A program made the translations under genes and the position numbers. A stretch of DNA of 27,833 nucleotides. Origin: Pseudomonadota bacterium. Its GTDB lineage: Bacteria; Desulfobacterota; Desulfobaccia; Desulfobaccales; 0-14-0-80-60-11. The notes below the pieces were generated by a model that was given only the letters and a program-made list of their open reading frames with translations, did no database searches and was not told the DNA's origin. Below, piece after piece: positions 1 to 6,903 of the stretch (its first letter is position 1; the number at the start of each line of letters is the position of its first letter). The stretch covers positions 1 to 27,833 of the forward strand of contig JAHIKF010000105.1 of NCBI GenBank assembly GCA_018897875.1. The letters are read 5' to 3'.

Positions 1-116
1 GCGGGACCGCGACGGCTCACACCGTCTTCCCCATTAAACCCCGAAGGGTACCCGGATGCTTGAATATATAAAGTTACCCCGGGGCTGTCAACCTTAATCG
101 GCCAGGGGACGGGCGT

Positions 117-1739
117 TCAGCTTTTCCCGGCCAGATCGGTCAACAGGCGGATGACCCGGGCCGCCACCCCGCTCCCCTGGCACACGGTCTCGGCAATGTC
201 CCGGGGCCCCTGGCAGGTGCCGGCCAGAAAGACTCCCGGCAGGGTGGACTCCAGGGGGTGCAGGATGGGGTGGCGCTCCTGATAAAAGCCCAGCCCGTCT
301 TTGGCCGGCGCCAGGTCCACAAAGGGCAGCGGCTCCCCGGACGCCTCCAAACCCACGGCCAGGACCGCCATATCCACGGCCAGCTCCCACCGCCCTCCCC
401 TCTCCTGGTCCTCAAAGCAGATGACCGGGCGGCCATCGCCTGCCTCCTTGATTTGCCCCGGCAGCCCTTTGATGAACCGCACCCCCGCGGCCCGGGCTCT
501 CAGGTACAACTCTTCAAAGCCTTTGCCGGAGGTGCGGATGTCGTTGAAGAAAATGGTGACCTCGGCGTCCGGCTCATGTTCCAGGGCCAGCATAGCTTCC
601 TTGATGGAGGCGGTGCAGCAATAGCCGGAGCAATAGGGCAGGAACCGTCGGTCCCGGGAGCCCACGCACTGGATAAAGGCCAGACGCTTTACCGGTTGAC
701 CCTCGGGGGTTATTAGGCTGCCCATGGTGGGACCGGTGGCGCAGACGATCCGCTCGAACTCCAGGTTGGTCACCACCCCCGGGATGCGGCCATAGCCGTA
801 TTCGCTCTTGATGGTCGGGTCAAAGGGCCGGGCCCCGGTGGCCAGGACAATGGCTCCCACCGTGAGCCGCCGCTGGCTGGGCCGGTACAGGAGATTGATG
901 GCCTGGTGCTCGCAGGCCTGGACGCACATCTGGCAGTCGATGCAGTAGTCCTTCTCGATGGTTGCCCTGAGCGGCACCGCCTGGGCGAAAATGATGCGGA
1001 TGCATTTCCGGGGCTTGAGCCCCAGGTTCCAGCGGCTGGGCACGATCACCGGGCACACCGTGGTGCAGGTGCCGCAGCCCACGCACTTGCTCATGTTCAC
1101 AAAGCGGGGCTTGATGGTGACTTCCACCTCGAAGCTCCCGGCCTGCCCGGCAATGCGGCTGAGACTGGCATAGCTGAGCAGCTCGATGTTCGGATGGGCG
1201 GCCACCTCCACCAGTTTCGGCCCGAGGATGCAGATGGAGCAGTCCAGGGTAGGGAAGGTCTTGTCCAACTGCGCCATGGTGCCGCCGATGCTCAAGGAGG
1301 ACTCGGCCAGGTGAACCTTGAAGCCGGCGTTGGCCAGATCCAGGGCCGCCTGGCAGCCCCCCACGCCGCCGCCGACCACCAACACCTCCCGGCAAACCGG
1401 GACCGCAGGGATTTCCGGCGGCTCCCGGGTCTGAAGGGCCAGGGTCAAGGCGCCCAGGGCGGTCTCCAGATCAGCCGCAGACCGCACGTCCACCACCAGA
1501 AGCTTATCGCCTGCCAGCGCCTGGAAAAAGCCGGCATGGATCTCCGGCCCGCAGGCGGCCACCAGCCGGGGCCGGGCCTTGGCGGCCGCAAGTTTTTTGA
1601 GCCGCGCCAGGCCCTCCGGCGTGCACAGGGGCGGCGCCAGGTCGGCCTGCACCCCCGCCTGTTTGAGCCGCGCCGCCAGCTCCCGGCCATCCATCGCCAG
1701 GTCGGGGCAGGCGCATATGAGCACTTTACGCCGGGTCAT
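117..1739 (-). CDS. HdrA-like FAD/[4Fe-4S] protein, short form (540 aa)
   Basis: HdrA-family flavoprotein, the subunit that in heterodisulfide reductase complexes holds FAD and splits electron pairs. Residues 1-105 look like a worn HdrA N-terminal domain: VLICACPD stands where others have YICHCG, and VAACGPEIH where others have VAACSPKLH. A Rossmann FAD motif VVGGGVGG lies near 121-128. An inserted ferredoxin domain follows, with CVGCGTCTTVCP (219-230) and CIDCQMCVQACE (266-277), then the family strings QCVGSRD and YCSGYCC. The C-terminal ferredoxin domain of full HdrA is absent; the protein stops after the second FAD-binding half (VFLAGTCQGPRDIAETV). It is closest to the first half of the tandem HdrA at 6904-9966 (shared MAQLDKTFPT). 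The start is ATG without a clear ribosome site. It is the last gene of the cluster in this window. The family is clear; the partner and substrate are unknown. Confidence 0.88.
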   Translation of the reverse strand: MTRRKVLICACPDLAMDGRELAARLKQAGVQADLAPPLCTPEGLARLKKLAAAKARPRLVAACGPEIHAGFFQALAGDKLLVVDVRSAADLETALGALTLALQTREPPEIPAVPVCREVLVVGGGVGGCQAALDLANAGFKVHLAESSLSIGGTMAQLDKTFPTLDCSICILGPKLVEVAAHPNIELLSYASLSRIAGQAGSFEVEVTIKPRFVNMSKCVGCGTCTTVCPVIVPSRWNLGLKPRKCIRIIFAQAVPLRATIEKDYCIDCQMCVQACEHQAINLLYRPSQRRLTVGAIVLATGARPFDPTIKSEYGYGRIPGVVTNLEFERIVCATGPTMGSLITPEGQPVKRLAFIQCVGSRDRRFLPYCSGYCCTASIKEAMLALEHEPDAEVTIFFNDIRTSGKGFEELYLRARAAGVRFIKGLPGQIKEAGDGRPVICFEDQERGGRWELAVDMAVLAVGLEASGEPLPFVDLAPAKDGLGFYQERHPILHPLESTLPGVFLAGTCQGPRDIAETVCQGSGVAARVIRLLTDLAGKS

Positions 1740-1787
1740 TTGTTGGTTTTAATCCGCCGTCGCAGCCTGTTTTATGAGCTATTAGCC

Positions 1788-1836
1788 GTAGGGCGCGTTT
1801 CAACCGCCATTTTGTGGTGCGTAAAACGCACCCTAC
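1788..1836. repeat. Intergenic inverted repeat, GTAGGGTGCGT family
   Basis: Arms GTAGGGCGCGTTT (1788-1800) and AAACGCACCCTAC (1824-1836) pair with one mismatch and enclose a further short hairpin GGTGCGTAAAACGCACC. It sits between the 3' end of the tautomerase gene and the start of the short HdrA. Related hairpins occur at 6028-6048 and 18767-18789. Confidence 0.6.
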
Positions 1837-1837
1837 A

Positions 1838-2041
1838 TTACTTGTTCTCCCGCCTCCTGGCCGTCACGGTTTCCCCCCCAATCCCCCAATTATCCGTATC
1901 CAACTCATCAATCACGACCACGGTGGTGGCGGGATTCTTGTGGAGCACCTTGACCAGCAGATCGGTAACTCCCTTAATGAGTTCGGCTTTCTCCTCCGGC
2001 GTCGCCCCATCCTTGGTGATCTTGATATTTACGAAAGGCAT
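1838..2041 (-). CDS. 4-oxalocrotonate tautomerase family protein (67 aa)
   Basis: Small tautomerase-superfamily protein. After removal of Met1 the N-terminal proline (MPFVNIKIT) would be the catalytic base of this family, which assembles as hexamers from about 62-residue chains. The helix ATPEEKAELIKGVTDLL and the strand TTVVVIDELDTDNWGIGG match the family pattern. The start is well supported by AGGAGG 6 nt upstream of the ATG (about 2047-2052). It lies between the HdrA-MvhD fusion and the short HdrA on the same strand and may be co-transcribed. Members act on enol or halo acids, or have unknown roles; nothing here tells the substrate. A role in the Hdr complex is not implied by the fold. Confidence 0.88.
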   Translation of the reverse strand: MPFVNIKITKDGATPEEKAELIKGVTDLLVKVLHKNPATTVVVIDELDTDNWGIGGETVTARRRENK

Positions 2042-2084
2042 ACCGTCCTCCTGGTTTTTCGATCAAAGCTGAGCTGATTCTCGC

Positions 2085-2150
2085 CTTTCCCTTTTCGCCT
2101 TTTACCCTTTTACCCTTTTACCCCCAATCTTTTAACCCTTTTCCCTTTTC
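2085..2150. repeat. Polypyrimidine tract (copy 1) overlapping the end of the HdrA-MvhD gene
   Basis: A run of CCCTTTT/CGCCTTTT/ACCCTTTT units on the plus strand. It contains CCCCAATCTTTTAACCC, also found near 4977-4995. It covers the stop codon and last codons of the HdrA-MvhD gene, so the tail EAKREKG of that protein is encoded by the tract. In the transcript it is a purine-rich GGGAAAAGGG stretch. Confidence 0.6.
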
Positions 2151-4477
2151 GCCTCTATTTCTTGGGCCATCTCCTGGATGACCTGCTGGAAGTTCTTGCC
2201 CTCCGTGGCGGAAATCCACTTTAGGCGCAGGCGCGCCGGGTCTATGCCCTCCTTGGCCAGTTTAGGCCCAAGTTTTTCGATGCGGGCCTGGGTCCTGAGG
2301 TTCCCGGCCACGTAATGGCATTCCCCCGGCGGGTGGCAGCCGGAGACCAGCACCTGGCCGGCGCCCCGCCCGAAGGCATGGAGGATGAACTTGGGATGAA
2401 CCCGCCCGGAGCACATGGTGCGGATGATCCTGACCGCCGGAGGGTATTGCAGCCGGGACACCCCGGCGAAATCCGCGCCGGCATAGGAGCACCAGTTGCA
2501 GCAGAAGGCCAAAATCTTCTCCTCGGGATTGGCCGCCAGGGCCTCATCAATCTGGGCCAGGATCATCTCGTCGGTAAAGCCCCGGGCGATGACAGCATTG
2601 CTAGGGCAGGCCCCGGCGCAGACCCCGCAGCCTTTGCAAGCCGCGGTGATGATCCGGGCCTGGCGAGATTTCCCCTCTCCCACCATTTCCACCGCCTGGA
2701 ACGGACATTCCTGGTAACAGCTCTCGCAGCCGATGCACTTCTCCGGGTCCACCTCGCAAATCAGGCCGTCCAGGGTGATGGTGTCGTGGGCCATGAGGGC
2801 CAAAATTTTGCCCGCGGCCCCGGTGCCCTGGGTAATGGACTCGGCCAGGTCCTTGGGGCCCTGACAGGCTCCGGCCAGGAAGATGCCGTCTAGTACCGTC
2901 TCCAGGGGGCGCAGCTTGGGATGGGATTCCATGAAGAAACCGTCGGGCGACACTGGCAGCTTCAGCACCTCCCGGAGGGTGGAGGTATCTCCCGGCGTCA
3001 TGCCCACCGCCAGGACCGCCAGGTCCACCCGGTCGGCGCTCACCCACTGCCCCAGTTCCTGGTCCGCCTCGATGACCACTTGGGCCCCCTCAGACGGCCG
3101 GATATCCCTTACCTTCGCCCGCATGAACCCGATGCCCGCCTCCCGGGCCTGGGTGTAGAGGGCCTCCCACTCGCGCTTGACCGTCCTGAGGTCCCGGTAA
3201 TAGATGCGGATGCGGGCCTGGGGCAGGCGGGCCTTCAGTTCCAGGGCCTGCTTCAAGGCCGTGGGGCAGCAGACCCGGGAACAGTAGCGGTTCCCCTCTG
3301 CTTCCCGGGAGCCGACGCACAGGACAAAGGCGATATCCTGGGGCTCGGCGGTGGCGCCAATGGCCCGCACCCGGCCCCCGGTGGGCCCCTGGGGGTCCAA
3401 CCGGCGTTCCAGGTCCACCGTAGTGATGACCTGGGGCTGGGCGGTCCAGGCTTCGTAACGGCTGCCCGCCGGCGTAAAGGGCGCAAAGCCCGTGGCCACC
3501 ACGATGCTCCCCACCTCCAAGGTTGGCTCGATTTCCCCCCCTGCCTCCAGGGTGATGGCCCGGCGGGGGCAGGCCGGGACGCACAACCCGCAGCGATCGC
3601 AGTGCAACCCATCCACCACGTAGCGGCCCGGAAAGGACGTGGGCGACGGCCGGTAAATGGCCGCCCGGGGAGCCTGTCCCAATTCCCGGTCAGCCGGGAC
3701 CGCAACCGGGCAGACTGCGGCGCACTCGCCACAGAGATCACAGGCTTGGGTGACCCGCGGGCAGGCTTGCGTGACCGCCACCCGGTAGTTGCCCAGGTGG
3801 CCGCCCACTTCGGTGACGGCGCTGTCGGTGAGCACCGTGATGCCGGGGTTAAGCGTCGCCGCGGCCATCATGGGGTTAATGAGGCTGACGCTGCTCTGGC
3901 CCTGGGGAAAAGTCTTGTACAACCGGTTGGCCATGCCTCCCAGCACCGGGGCGCGCTCCACCAGGGTGACGGGAATCCCGGCGTGGGCGATGTCCAGGGC
4001 GGCCCTCAGGCCCGCCGGCCCCCCGCCGATCACCAGGGCGGCCCGGGTCAGGGGCACCTGGCGCTCGGCCAGGGGGACCGCATCCCGCACCTTAGCCAGC
4101 CCCATGCGGATCAGCTCCAGGGCCTTGACCATTGCCGCTTCCGGTTCCTGGGCGTGCACCCAGGAGCAGTGCTCCCTAATGTTGACGATTTCCAGGAGAT
4201 AGGGATTGACGCCGTTTTCGGCCAGCAGGCGCCGAAAGGTGGGCTCGTGGAGCTTGGGGGAGCAGGCCGCCACCACCATACGGTTCAAACCGAACTGCTG
4301 GATATCCTTGGCTATATCCCGCTGGCCCGCCTCGGAGCACGAATAAAGATGATCCTGACATACCGCCACCCCCGGCAAACTTCGGGCCTGCTCCGCCAGG
4401 GCCTCAGGGCTGATGACCCCGGCAATGTTGTGGCCGCAGTGACAAATATAGAGGCCTATGCGCGGGGTTTCGATCAT
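2132..4477 (-). CDS. HdrA-MvhD fusion protein
   Basis: Full-length HdrA with an MvhD (methyl-viologen hydrogenase delta) domain fused at its C terminus, 781 aa from the ATG at 4477. Order of parts: HdrA N-terminal domain with YICHCGHN (10-17) and VVAACSPKLHE (68-78); FAD motif VIGGGPAG (149-156); inserted ferredoxin with CDLCGECAAVCP (246-257) and CDRCGLCVPACP (293-304); C-terminal ferredoxin with CIGCESCYQECP and CKGCGVCAGACP (about 581-625); MvhD domain with FCCNWCSYAGAD, CSGR and SGCHPPGECHY (about 658-722), the expected [2Fe-2S] ligands. The fusion resembles HdrA2 of Methanosarcina. A TTG four codons upstream (4489) is possible but less likely. MvhD normally passes electrons from a hydrogenase or formate dehydrogenase to HdrA; no such partner is in the window. 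Confidence 0.9.
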   Translation of the reverse strand: MIETPRIGLYICHCGHNIAGVISPEALAEQARSLPGVAVCQDHLYSCSEAGQRDIAKDIQQFGLNRMVVAACSPKLHEPTFRRLLAENGVNPYLLEIVNIREHCSWVHAQEPEAAMVKALELIRMGLAKVRDAVPLAERQVPLTRAALVIGGGPAGLRAALDIAHAGIPVTLVERAPVLGGMANRLYKTFPQGQSSVSLINPMMAAATLNPGITVLTDSAVTEVGGHLGNYRVAVTQACPRVTQACDLCGECAAVCPVAVPADRELGQAPRAAIYRPSPTSFPGRYVVDGLHCDRCGLCVPACPRRAITLEAGGEIEPTLEVGSIVVATGFAPFTPAGSRYEAWTAQPQVITTVDLERRLDPQGPTGGRVRAIGATAEPQDIAFVLCVGSREAEGNRYCSRVCCPTALKQALELKARLPQARIRIYYRDLRTVKREWEALYTQAREAGIGFMRAKVRDIRPSEGAQVVIEADQELGQWVSADRVDLAVLAVGMTPGDTSTLREVLKLPVSPDGFFMESHPKLRPLETVLDGIFLAGACQGPKDLAESITQGTGAAGKILALMAHDTITLDGLICEVDPEKCIGCESCYQECPFQAVEMVGEGKSRQARIITAACKGCGVCAGACPSNAVIARGFTDEMILAQIDEALAANPEEKILAFCCNWCSYAGADFAGVSRLQYPPAVRIIRTMCSGRVHPKFILHAFGRGAGQVLVSGCHPPGECHYVAGNLRTQARIEKLGPKLAKEGIDPARLRLKWISATEGKNFQQVIQEMAQEIEAKREKG

Positions 4478-4516
4478 AGTTATATGCAATCCCGGGTCGT
4501 TGCCCTGATAGAAAAT

Positions 4517-4562
4517 GAGGGGTAAAAGGGGAAAAGGCGAAAAGGGAAAAAGGGAAAAAGAA
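4517..4562. repeat. Polypurine tract (copy 2, inverted)
   Basis: GGGGTAAAAGGGGAAAAGGC-type units on the plus strand, the reverse orientation of the tracts at 2085-2150, 4966-5000 and 6100-6142. It lies just beyond the 3' end of the four-helix-bundle gene and makes an inverted pair with the tract at 4966-5000 around that gene. Confidence 0.55.
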
Positions 4563-4574
4563 ATAAGATAATTC

Positions 4575-4958
4575 TCATGAGTCGCAAGACCTCAATGATT
4601 TGATCTGATTGAATAAATAGCGGCTTAATTCCATAACTGCCTGGCGCAATGCCTCATATTGAGACGGTTCCAGATAGCCGAGGTCGAAAGCAACATTTAA
4701 GAGACTCCTGACCTCTCCGGTTGAGCCCTTGGCATAATTCAGAAAATTGACGTATTCTTTGCGGGAGGAGCGCTCAAAACCTTCGGCGATGTTGGTGGGA
4801 ATCGAGATAGCCGCCCGGCGCAACTGATCCCGCAGGGCAAAATCCCTGCATAGCTCACCCTCTCTACTGATAAGATAAACCTGTTTGACGATCTCCATGC
4901 CTTTCTGCCAGACCAGGAGATCCTCAAAACTCTCTATCTTCTTCCGCTTTTCCGTCAT
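4575..4958 (-). CDS. Four-helix-bundle protein (23S rRNA intervening-sequence / S23 family)
   Basis: A 127-aa member of the four-helix-bundle family first known from proteins encoded in 23S rRNA intervening sequences and related to Avd of diversity-generating retroelements. Family marks are FEDLLVWQKGMEIVKQVY near the N terminus, LRDQLRRAAISIPTNIAEGF (about 63-82), the SRKEYVNFLNYAKGS segment and a final helix GYLEPSQYEALRQAVMEL. It is stand-alone here, not inside an rRNA gene, and no reverse transcriptase or variable repeat is seen nearby. It interrupts the redox cluster between the polyferredoxin and the HdrA-MvhD gene. Inverted purine/pyrimidine tracts flank it, and the right-hand tract supplies its ribosome-binding stretch (AAGGGAA before ATG). 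The molecular role of stand-alone members is not known. Confidence 0.9.
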   Translation of the reverse strand: MTEKRKKIESFEDLLVWQKGMEIVKQVYLISREGELCRDFALRDQLRRAAISIPTNIAEGFERSSRKEYVNFLNYAKGSTGEVRSLLNVAFDLGYLEPSQYEALRQAVMELSRYLFNQIKSLRSCDS

Positions 4959-4965
4959 TTCCCTT

Positions 4966-5000
4966 TTACCCTTTTCCCCCCAATCTTTTAACCCTTTTAT
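4966..5000. repeat. Polypyrimidine tract (copy 3)
   Basis: CCCTTTTACCCTTTTCC then CCCCAATCTTTTAACCCTTT, nearly the same as part of 2100-2142. It lies between the stop codon of the polyferredoxin gene and the start of the four-helix-bundle gene, and gives that gene its purine-rich leader. Confidence 0.6.
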
Positions 5001-5839
5001 TTATTCACCAGCTTTGCTACTGCCGTGGCCCAGGCCTGAGAAAACTCCCCGAGTTCCGCCACCACTTCCTCCCGGACCAGGGTGATGGCCGCGTCGTCGC
5101 AGATATTGACGCAGACCCCGCAGTAGGCGCAGTTTTCAACCCGGAACCAGACCCGGTCGCCTTCCCGGGCGATGGCCTTCACCGGGCAGAGTTCGATGCA
5201 CTTGACGCAGTCCGGCGGGCACTTGTGGTCGTCGATGACCAGCCGGCCGCGGAATTGGGGGTTGACGCAAATAGCCTCGTACTCGCACACCGTCAGGCAC
5301 TGGGTGCACCTCAGACAGAGGTCGGGCACAGGCCAGGTCTGGCCCGCGGCCTCATCCAAGACGATGGCCTGGCGGGGACAGGCGGCCAGGCACTTGTGGC
5401 ACTGCTTGGGGCACTCTGTCAGATCGTTGGGCACCAGCTTGAGTTGTTGGCGGCACCAGTGCTCCTCCCCTTCGGGGGCCGCCGGACAGGGCAGGAGGCA
5501 CCGGCTCTTGTCCATGTCGATCTTGGGGAGAAACGGCGCCAGCCCCTGGTGGTCCGCCATGATGGTCTTGACCTGGCCGTTGTAGCTCAGGGTCACCGCC
5601 GCCACCGGGCAGAAATGGGCGCAGATTTCGCACATCAGGCAGAGGCGGGGGTCGATGCTGATGTCCAGGCCATCGTCGCCGGGAATTATGCTGACCGCGT
5701 CCCGGGGGCAGACTCGGGCGCAGATGTCGCATTTCAGGCACAGAACCTTGTCCAGACGCAGCTGCACCGTATCGACGAACAGCTTCAGCGTCAATTCCAG
5801 CTGCGTGGCGGTTTCGCGTTTGACGACCCGGGGTTTCAT
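4997..5839 (-). CDS. Six-cluster polyferredoxin, FwdF-like
   Basis: A 280-aa cytoplasmic polyferredoxin. Six [4Fe-4S] motifs can be read: CLKCDICARVCP (34-45), CLMCEICAHFCP (67-78), CPKQCHKCLAACP (143-155), CLRCTQCLTVC (175-185), CPPDCVKCIELCP (207-219) and CAYCGVCVNIC (237-247). Extra cysteines at 114, 118 and 129 lie in a loop between the second and third. The N-terminal LELTLKLF...LRLDK lead-in before the first cluster resembles FwdF/FmdF, the electron wire of archaeal formylmethanofuran dehydrogenase, which has more clusters. No membrane segment or signal peptide is present. The start has GAAGGTGA just upstream. Given the Fwd-like and Hdr-like neighbours it may carry electrons between those modules; this is inference. 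Confidence 0.85.
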   Translation of the reverse strand: MKPRVVKRETATQLELTLKLFVDTVQLRLDKVLCLKCDICARVCPRDAVSIIPGDDGLDISIDPRLCLMCEICAHFCPVAAVTLSYNGQVKTIMADHQGLAPFLPKIDMDKSRCLLPCPAAPEGEEHWCRQQLKLVPNDLTECPKQCHKCLAACPRQAIVLDEAAGQTWPVPDLCLRCTQCLTVCEYEAICVNPQFRGRLVIDDHKCPPDCVKCIELCPVKAIAREGDRVWFRVENCAYCGVCVNICDDAAITLVREEVVAELGEFSQAWATAVAKLVNK

Positions 5840-5988
5840 GTCACCTTCAATTGGGATTCTCTAACCTGTCGCCGCAGATTTTAGCTACCTCAGCACAGGC
5901 TGAAAGCCTGGGCCACCAAAAATTCGAATTCCTGGTCTCCCAGCAGCGATACATGTTCCAATGGAACACCCGCACTATGAAAAATCGG

Positions 5989-6048
5989 TGGGGCGGGCGT
6001 CCTCGCCCGCCACTCAACTGGACTCATGGTGCGTAAGACGCACCCTAC
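5989..6048. repeat. Two adjacent intergenic hairpins
   Basis: GGGGCGGGCGTCCTCGCCCG-type hairpin (about 5991-6011) followed by GGTGCGTAAGACGCACC with CTAC tail (6028-6048). Both belong to families seen elsewhere here. They fill most of the 298-nt gap between the DUF3795 gene and the polyferredoxin gene; an AGGCTGAAAGCCT hairpin (about 5896-5908) adds a third. Confidence 0.55.
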
Positions 6049-6099
6049 GAAAGACTTTTCAGAACAGGAGCCTATCAACCGAGTGTAACTATTGCTTCT

Positions 6100-6142
6100 C
6101 TCCCTTTTCGCCTTTTACCCTTTTCCCCTTTTACCCCCTACT
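6100..6142. repeat. Polypyrimidine tract (copy 4)
   Basis: CCCTTTTCGCCTTTTACCC repeats ending at the stop codon of the DUF3795 gene, in the same orientation as copies 1 and 3. In mRNA it is purine-rich and directly follows a coding sequence. Confidence 0.5.
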
Positions 6143-6557
6143 TCTTATCCCCCTCCAGCTTCCGGTGGTATTCCCTCGCCTTGAACTTCAACTGGCGGCG
6201 GCGCAGGTTGGCCTTCACATCGGGAAACTGCACCAGGAGCAGGACGTACTTGTCGCAGGGCTCCAGGTCAGGGCATTGATAACAATGTTCGATCTGCCGG
6301 GCCAGGGCGCAGACCCGGATGGGGCAGTCGTCCAGGCCCCGCCCGTTCCGGCAGCCGGGGCATTCCGTGTGGGCCAGGAACCATTCCAGCCCCCTTCTGA
6401 ACTCCGGCAGGCTGAAACCCTCCGGCCCGGGGAAGCAGTGGAGCCAGACGTTGGCCCGGAATTGTTCCAGGTAGGCGTTTAGCCGGGAGACCGTTTCCAG
6501 GAAACCGGGGTGGCCCAACTGGCAATCATCACACAGACCGCAATAACTCTCTCTCAT
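6138..6557 (-). CDS. DUF3795-like cysteine-rich protein (139 aa)
   Basis: Small protein with an N-terminal YCGLCDDC motif and a second cysteine group CPGCRNGRGLDDCPIRVC (about 66-83), followed by HCYQCPDLEPC (about 90-100). This arrangement (CGLxCxxC, CxGC, CxIRxCA, CxxCxxxPC) is the pattern of DUF3795 proteins, common in anaerobes and thought to bind metal; no activity is known. The C-terminal region is basic (KANLRRRQLKFKAREYHRK). The start is firm: AGGAGA stands 7 nt before the ATG. It lies between the polyferredoxin and the tandem HdrA on the same strand. A role in cluster assembly or as a small redox subunit is possible, but the sequence does not decide. Confidence 0.75.
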   Translation of the reverse strand: MRESYCGLCDDCQLGHPGFLETVSRLNAYLEQFRANVWLHCFPGPEGFSLPEFRRGLEWFLAHTECPGCRNGRGLDDCPIRVCALARQIEHCYQCPDLEPCDKYVLLLVQFPDVKANLRRRQLKFKAREYHRKLEGDKK

Positions 6558-6681
6558 GGCCGTTCTCCTGTAAAAGCTTTCAGCTGTCAGCTATCAGCTT
6601 TGATAATCAAAGGGCTGCTGCTGTTCGTGGGTGCGCCCTGACCACCATAATTCTTCAATGGTTCTGTAGGGGGTTAACCTC

Positions 6682-6830
6682 GTTCCCAAGCTCCTGCTTG
6701 GGAACGGATATTTTTGGCCCAAGCTCTGCTTGGGCACCATATTGTCATAACTTGCTAATATTGTTCTAAATGGGCTTTGCAAAGCAGAGCTTTGCTCCAA
6801 AATGGGTTCCCAAGCTGGAGCTTGGGAACC
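6682..6830. repeat. Family of TTCCCAAGCT hairpins in the 6558-6903 gap
   Basis: Four palindromes in 150 nt: GTTCCCAAGCTCCTGCTTGG with AAC (6682-6705), GCCCAAGCTCTGCTTGGGC (6717-6735), an imperfect GGGCTTTGCAAAGC element (about 6770-6795) and a near-perfect 26-nt palindrome at 6805-6830 (GGTTCCCAAGC arms). The rest of the 346-nt gap between the tandem HdrA and the DUF3795 gene has a CAGCTGTCAGCTATCAGC run (about 6581-6599) and no gene that I can support. Confidence 0.65.
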
Positions 6831-6903
6831 AGAAAACAAAAGCCGCCAACAACCTGTACCAACCTTGCTATTAGTTTACTACGCCGAAAAATTTTGCCGA
6901 CCA

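Noticed and set aside
1..116. Possible RNA gene or terminator at the left edge
   Set aside because: No tRNA cloverleaf or strong hairpin with T-run can be drawn; only about 115 nt are visible downstream of the short HdrA.
2132..4477. Identification as QmoB of the sulfate-reduction Qmo complex, which also has an HdrA-MvhD layout
   Set aside because: The N terminus has the true HdrA motif ICHCGHN and VAACSPKLHE, not the QmoB type, and no aprAB, qmoA or membrane QmoC gene is nearby.
2921..4525. Long open frames on the plus strand opposite the hdrA genes (also 906-2072, 6802-7743, 8578-9663, 11507-12376, 22476-23555, 26561-27724)
   Set aside because: They are antisense to clear genes in GC-rich DNA, are rich in Gly, His, Gln and Pro without family motifs, and arise from third-position GC bias.
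4575..4958. Part of a diversity-generating retroelement (Avd-like)
   Set aside because: No reverse transcriptase, template repeat or variable repeat is seen within the window; stand-alone members of the family are common.
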